Notes under the pieces: model-generated | The model's database searches: none | What the model was told of the DNA's origin: nothing | What the model saw: only the letters and a program-made list of their open reading frames with translations | Shown here: positions 4,778-6,019 of the stretch, piece after piece | Layout: each line of letters begins with the position of its first letter | Numbering within the stretch: position 1 is the first letter of the stretch | Source: Wenzhouxiangellaceae bacterium | GTDB taxonomy: Bacteria > Pseudomonadota > Gammaproteobacteria > Xanthomonadales > Wenzhouxiangellaceae | DNA: 6,019 nucleotides | Direction: 5' to 3' | NCBI GenBank assembly: GCA_023258355.1 | Contig: JALQZL010000093.1 | Span: 1 to 6,019, forward strand | Position numbers and translations under genes: made by a program

Positions 4778-6006
4778 ACCTCGAAGGTCAACCCGGCTTT
4801 CTCAATCAAGCGCTCGCGATACGCTTCCCCCAAAGCCGTTGAAGGTGTCCAAAACCCACCGGCCACCTGGCTTTTTGAGACTTGGGTCGCCAAACACACC
4901 GCGGCTTCCCCAAGCATTTTGGCGGTTGAGCCATAACCCGGGTCACGGTCGCCACTGACCCTCACCGTCAGTGTCTGGCCTGATGCGTTGGATCCCACAA
5001 ACCGCAGCTTATAAAACCCGCGGGCTTGTGCCTCAGGGCTTGGGCCTTCTCCTGGTTTGGGCAATACGGTCTTGGCCATCCATCCTCTAATGGGCTTCAC
5101 ACTGGCCCCAAAAGCGAAGGCGCCGAGCATCAAAGACCACACCCAGGCCCGATAGCCACCTTTCACCCCTTGGCCAGTGGCCATCGCCTCATCGTAGGTA
5201 AACTCATCGCCCCACGGCCTGTGTTGCAAGGCATGAGACTTATGAACCACCCGCGTGTTGATGGCCGCCATCACAAAGGGCGCCACCCAAGTCCCCAGTG
5301 CGGCATCAAACTTGGGTCGAGTGACATAGGGCTGACGTTTGCCTGACTGGAACGGTTCTGGACACAAGGCATAGGGGTTTTTTAACACCCGGGCGGTGGC
5401 TGGGTCGGCTTTGGCCTCTTTGATAATGTTCATCATGCTCGCGGCCGTGCCCCCACTCATCTTCCCGCGCATCGCCTCGACCCCCATCGACACCTGACTC
5501 ATTGGCTGGCCAAACCGCGCTGTCGCTTCGGCCTGTAAAAACGCCACGCCCAGATCACTGGGTACCGAGTCAAAGCCACAGCAGTGCACAATCCGCGCAC
5601 CACTGGCTTTCGCTTGGCTGGCATAACGCGAGAGCATGCGATGCATCCAAGGCACCTCACCGGTCAGGTCACAATAATCTGTCCCAGCGGCCACGCACGC
5701 CGCCACCACCTCATCGCCATGGAGGGCATACGGCCCCACGGTAGAGCACACCACATGCGTCTGGGCAACCAGCGCATCAAGCGATGCCCGATCGTGGTTA
5801 TCTGCCACCAACACGGGTAACGCCGCCGCATCCAGCGAATGCTTTAAAGCGGTTAATTTCGCTTGGCTTCTTCCAGCAATGGCCCAACGCAGGGGACCGG
5901 TTAAACCATAGGTGCGCAAGAGATAACGGACCACCAATTGGCCCGTGAATCCCGTCGCACCGAGGACCACGAGGTCATAAGGGGGGGCAGCAGTCGATGA
6001 GGTCAT
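4765..6006 (-). CDS. Saccharopine dehydrogenase-like NAD(P)-binding oxidoreductase (SCCPDH / trans-acting enoyl reductase family)
   Basis: The 413-residue length fits the family (about 390-430). The N-terminus is a Rossmann fold with the dinucleotide loop G-A-T-G-F-T-G at residues 16-22 and A-G-R-S at 44-47, a pattern that suggests NADP preference. Family landmarks follow: S-T-V-G-P-Y at 88-93, G-T-D-Y-C-D-L-T-G-E at 108-117, and H-C-C-G-F-D-S-V-P-S-D at 141-151. A moderately hydrophobic stretch at about 285-305 could touch the membrane. The C-terminal region has K-P-G-E-G-P-S-P-E (317-325) and G-D-R-D-P-G-Y (352-358), with M-L-G-E-A-A after it. Relatives include human SCCPDH and the mycobacterial enoyl reductase Rv2953; true lysine-pathway activity is unlikely. 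The substrate is unknown, perhaps a lipid. The start is well supported by GGAG eight bases upstream. No operon partner is visible. Confidence 0.88.
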   Translation of the reverse strand: MTSSTAAPPYDLVVLGATGFTGQLVVRYLLRTYGLTGPLRWAIAGRSQAKLTALKHSLDAAALPVLVADNHDRASLDALVAQTHVVCSTVGPYALHGDEVVAACVAAGTDYCDLTGEVPWMHRMLSRYASQAKASGARIVHCCGFDSVPSDLGVAFLQAEATARFGQPMSQVSMGVEAMRGKMSGGTAASMMNIIKEAKADPATARVLKNPYALCPEPFQSGKRQPYVTRPKFDAALGTWVAPFVMAAINTRVVHKSHALQHRPWGDEFTYDEAMATGQGVKGGYRAWVWSLMLGAFAFGASVKPIRGWMAKTVLPKPGEGPSPEAQARGFYKLRFVGSNASGQTLTVRVSGDRDPGYGSTAKMLGEAAVCLATQVSKSQVAGGFWTPSTALGEAYRERLIEKAGLTFEVVDG

Positions 6007-6014
6007 GGCACATT

Positions 6015-6019
6015 CTCCA
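6015..6019 (-). promoter_or_regulatory. Ribosome binding site of the oxidoreductase gene
   Basis: The minus strand reads TGGAG, then eight bases, then the ATG at 6006. This fixes the start at the first in-frame ATG seen. The promoter lies outside the window. Confidence 0.65.

Noticed and set aside
5026..5346. 106-residue plus-strand frame inside the oxidoreductase gene
   Set aside because: It is antisense to a well-conserved gene with clear family motifs, and its own sequence looks random.

Overview
The window is about 6 kb of moderately GC-rich bacterial DNA carrying eight protein-coding genes and no RNA genes. Several proteins have Sec-type signal peptides with A-x-A-like cleavage sites. 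One ends in an aromatic residue like an outer-membrane barrel, and others resemble MerP/MerT and CzcI. Together these point to a Gram-negative proteobacterium, most likely gammaproteobacterial. The lineage is inferred from protein flavour, not from a marker gene.

Left part (1-1740, both genes on the minus strand): a secreted RCC1-repeat protein with only four blades and an abrupt AT-rich 3' end, then about 250 bp of partly AT-rich intergenic DNA with one perfect 12-bp palindrome, then a TetR-family regulator. Across a 161-bp divergent region containing a good -10 box lies a plus-strand gene for a small three-helix membrane protein that I do not recognise.

Centre (2377-4571, plus strand): a probable metal-handling cassette. 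Its genes encode (1) a small CzcI-like exported protein with His, Cys and acidic residues; (2) a roughly 227-residue exported protein that looks like an outer-membrane barrel; (3) a periplasmic heavy-metal-associated (HMA) protein with a C-A-F-C metal site and a long His/Met/Asp tail; and (4) a MerT-like inner-membrane protein with a Cys-Cys pair in its first helix and two further Cys in a loop. The last two genes overlap at ATGA. The parts span outer membrane, periplasm and inner membrane, so a metal relay is plausible. There is no reductase, no P-type ATPase and no MerR-type regulator in view, and the metal is unknown. A strong hairpin with a T-run closes the cassette.

Right part (4572-6019): the bidirectional terminator, then four 14-bp tandem repeats that run into the end of a minus-strand gene for a saccharopine-dehydrogenase-like (SCCPDH / trans-acting enoyl reductase family) NAD(P)-binding protein. 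That gene is complete, with its ribosome binding site at the window edge.
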